The notes under the pieces were generated by a model that worked only from the letters and a program-made list of their open reading frames with translations, made no database searches and was not told where the DNA came from. From contig CAIVTL010000753.1 in assembly GCA_903908785.1 (NCBI GenBank), forward strand, positions 1-6,341: DNA of 6,341 bases, written 5' to 3'. Each line of letters opens with the position of its first letter. Within the stretch, counting starts at the first letter, position 1. Source of the stretch: Caldifarciminota bacterium. GTDB taxonomy: Bacteria > Hydrothermota > Tepidihabitantia > Tepidihabitantales > Tepidihabitantaceae. A program made the translations under genes and the position numbers. Below, piece by piece: positions 5,006-6,341 of this stretch.

Positions 5006-6341
5006 ATGAGAAAGTTGATTGTCCCGGCTGCCGTGGCGCTGCTCCTCATACTCGGAGGGTGCCCGAAAGCGAAGGACACTGTCAGCCCGACGGTCGCAAT
5101 CACGTCGCCTTCCGCGGGCGACACGCTGACGCCTGACACAATCGCGATTGCCGTTCACGCTACCGACAACAAGGCGGTGGCCGCGGTCAGGTTCTACCTG
5201 GACACGACCGAGTTCGCGCTGGATTCGACCCCGGAGTCCGGCAACTACCGCGCGGTCTGGAACGCGGTCGCGGAGACCCTCGGCGGGGCCTTCAAGATAA
5301 AGGTCAGGGCCACCGACTCGGCGGAGAACTTCGCCGAGGACTCGGTCATCATCTATCTCCGCAAGACCGGCGGCGGACCCAAGTACCACGGCGGAGCGTT
5401 GACTGCAAACGAAGTCTGGTACGCAACCGGCAATCCGCACATCTGCACGACTGCAGTCGTGATTGACGGCGGTCACAAGCTCACGCTTGAGCCGGGCTGC
5501 GAGGTGCGATTCCGGGTGGGCGCGGGCATCATCATCGGGCAGGCGAGCGGCGGCGAGTTGATTGCCGTGGGCAAACCTGACACGCTGATTCAGTTCACTT
5601 CCGACTCCTCGGCGCCGACCCCCGGGAACTGGACCGGAATTGCATTCCACGCGAATGCTGCCTCGACGACTCACTTGAGCTACTGCGGACTCGACTATGG
5701 CGGCGTGTTGAGCGGCGGCACGCTGGTCGCCAATCCCGGGGCGCAGTTCGGTGTGGACCACTGCACCATTGCGCACAGCGCCGGGGCCGGCCTGTTTTGT
5801 GAGGGCGAGGGCCACCCGACGGTCTTCACCGACAACTCGATTACCGGCAATTTGAACTACCCGATTCGCATCCAGGCTGGGCACATAGGTTCCATCGGTG
5901 CCGGCAACGTGCTGACCGGCAATTCGCCGGGCATGGACGCCATCTTCGTGGTTGGGTCCGGTGTGGTAGCGTCGGCGACCTGGCGCAACCTGGGCGTGCC
6001 GTACCTGGTGAACGGCGACGTGTCCATCGGCGACGTTTCGCAGCCGGTCGTAACAATCGAACCCGGGACGACCATCAAGCTGGCGATGAACACCCAAATA
6101 TGGGTGGGCTACAACCAGTTGCCGGGCGGGCTCAAGGCTGACGCCACGGGCGGTCAACAGATTCTATTCACCAGTTCGGCGGCCACGCCGGGCCGGGGCA
6201 ACTGGCTCTACCTCTACTTCGACCTCGGCGCGATTGACAACCAGTGTATGCTGAAGAACTGCAAGTTCCAGTTCGGGGGCCGGAACCTGGACGGCGAGAT
6301 ATATCTCTACGATGCCAACCCGGAAATCACCGGGTGCGCAG
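5006..6341 (+). CDS. Lipoprotein with Ig-like domain and right-handed parallel beta-helix, 3' end outside window
   Basis: The frame is open from the ATG at 5006 to the right edge (445 codons). The N-terminus is a lipoprotein signal: MRK, a hydrophobic stretch, then LGGC with Cys19 as the expected lipidated residue. Residues about 27-118 look like a bacterial Ig-like domain (SPTVAITSPSAGDTL, then VRFYLDTTEFALDSTP and FKIKVRATDSAENFAEDS). The rest is rich in Gly, Asn and short hydrophobic strands, as in parallel beta-helix proteins. Two related modules are visible: one from residue 159 (LTLEPG) to the GNW at 207-209 and on to CGLDYGG, another from residue 349 (VTIEPG) to the GNW at 398-400 and on to CKFQFGG. 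Location is probably the outer membrane or cell surface. Beta-helices often bind or cleave polysaccharides, but no catalytic motif was recognised, so function is unknown. A long open frame on the opposite strand is a coding shadow. Confidence 0.88.
   Translation, partial: MRKLIVPAAVALLLILGGCPKAKDTVSPTVAITSPSAGDTLTPDTIAIAVHATDNKAVAAVRFYLDTTEFALDSTPESGNYRAVWNAVAETLGGAFKIKVRATDSAENFAEDSVIIYLRKTGGGPKYHGGALTANEVWYATGNPHICTTAVVIDGGHKLTLEPGCEVRFRVGAGIIIGQASGGELIAVGKPDTLIQFTSDSSAPTPGNWTGIAFHANAASTTHLSYCGLDYGGVLSGGTLVANPGAQFGVDHCTIAHSAGAGLFCEGEGHPTVFTDNSITGNLNYPIRIQAGHIGSIGAGNVLTGNSPGMDAIFVVGSGVVASATWRNLGVPYLVNGDVSIGDVSQPVVTIEPGTTIKLAMNTQIWVGYNQLPGGLKADATGGQQILFTSSAATPGRGNWLYLYFDLGAIDNQCMLKNCKFQFGGRNLDGEIYLYDANPEITGCA

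Noticed and set aside
4826..6157. Long open frame of 443 codons on the minus strand
   Set aside because: It lies opposite the lipoprotein gene, which has a lipoprotein signal, an AGGAGG site and recognisable domains; the antisense product is Arg/Val-rich without any family features, as expected of a shadow in GC-rich DNA.

Overview
The window is GC-rich bacterial DNA whose codons mostly end in G or C. The mix suggests an uncultivated bacterium of the FCB or WOR-3-like kind: a ferredoxin-dependent 2-oxoacid oxidoreductase, a secreted Asp-box protein ending in a FlgD-like sorting domain, and a beta-helix lipoprotein. That placement is inferred from gene content and secretion style; no marker gene is present.

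Layout. Positions 1-1504 (minus strand) hold most of a secreted Asp-box (BNR) protein; its 3' end runs off the left edge. Positions 1505-1634 are a short gap with that gene's promoter and ribosome binding site. Positions 1635-4694 (minus strand) hold a four-gene operon, transcribed right to left as korD-korA-korB-korC. It encodes the delta, alpha, beta and gamma subunits of a 2-oxoacid:ferredoxin oxidoreductase, most likely for 2-oxoglutarate. Positions 4695-5005 are a divergent intergenic region with a strong promoter for korD, a probable promoter for the rightward gene, and a long imperfect hairpin. From 5006 to the right edge (plus strand) is a lipoprotein with an Ig-like domain and a parallel beta-helix, cut off by the window.

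How the genes work together. KorA and KorB form the thiamine-diphosphate catalytic core, KorC closes the CoA/TPP region, and KorD carries two [4Fe-4S] clusters that pass electrons to ferredoxin. The enzyme interconverts 2-oxoglutarate + CoA with succinyl-CoA + CO2. The two flanking genes are unrelated exported proteins.

The most unusual thing in the window is DNA built on a 7-bp period. Three dyad-symmetric elements, made of degenerate heptanucleotide repeats running into and out of a centre, lie in the korB-korC junction, the korA-korB junction and the divergent intergenic region. Three further one-directional heptad blocks lie inside the coding sequence of the Asp-box protein, all in or just before its C-terminal sorting domain. 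Each block has its own heptad word but the architecture is shared. Two of the dyads carry the stop codon of the upstream gene inside an arm, and one can supply an alternative start of the next gene. No CRISPR array, tRNA, rRNA, transposase or clear intrinsic terminator was seen.
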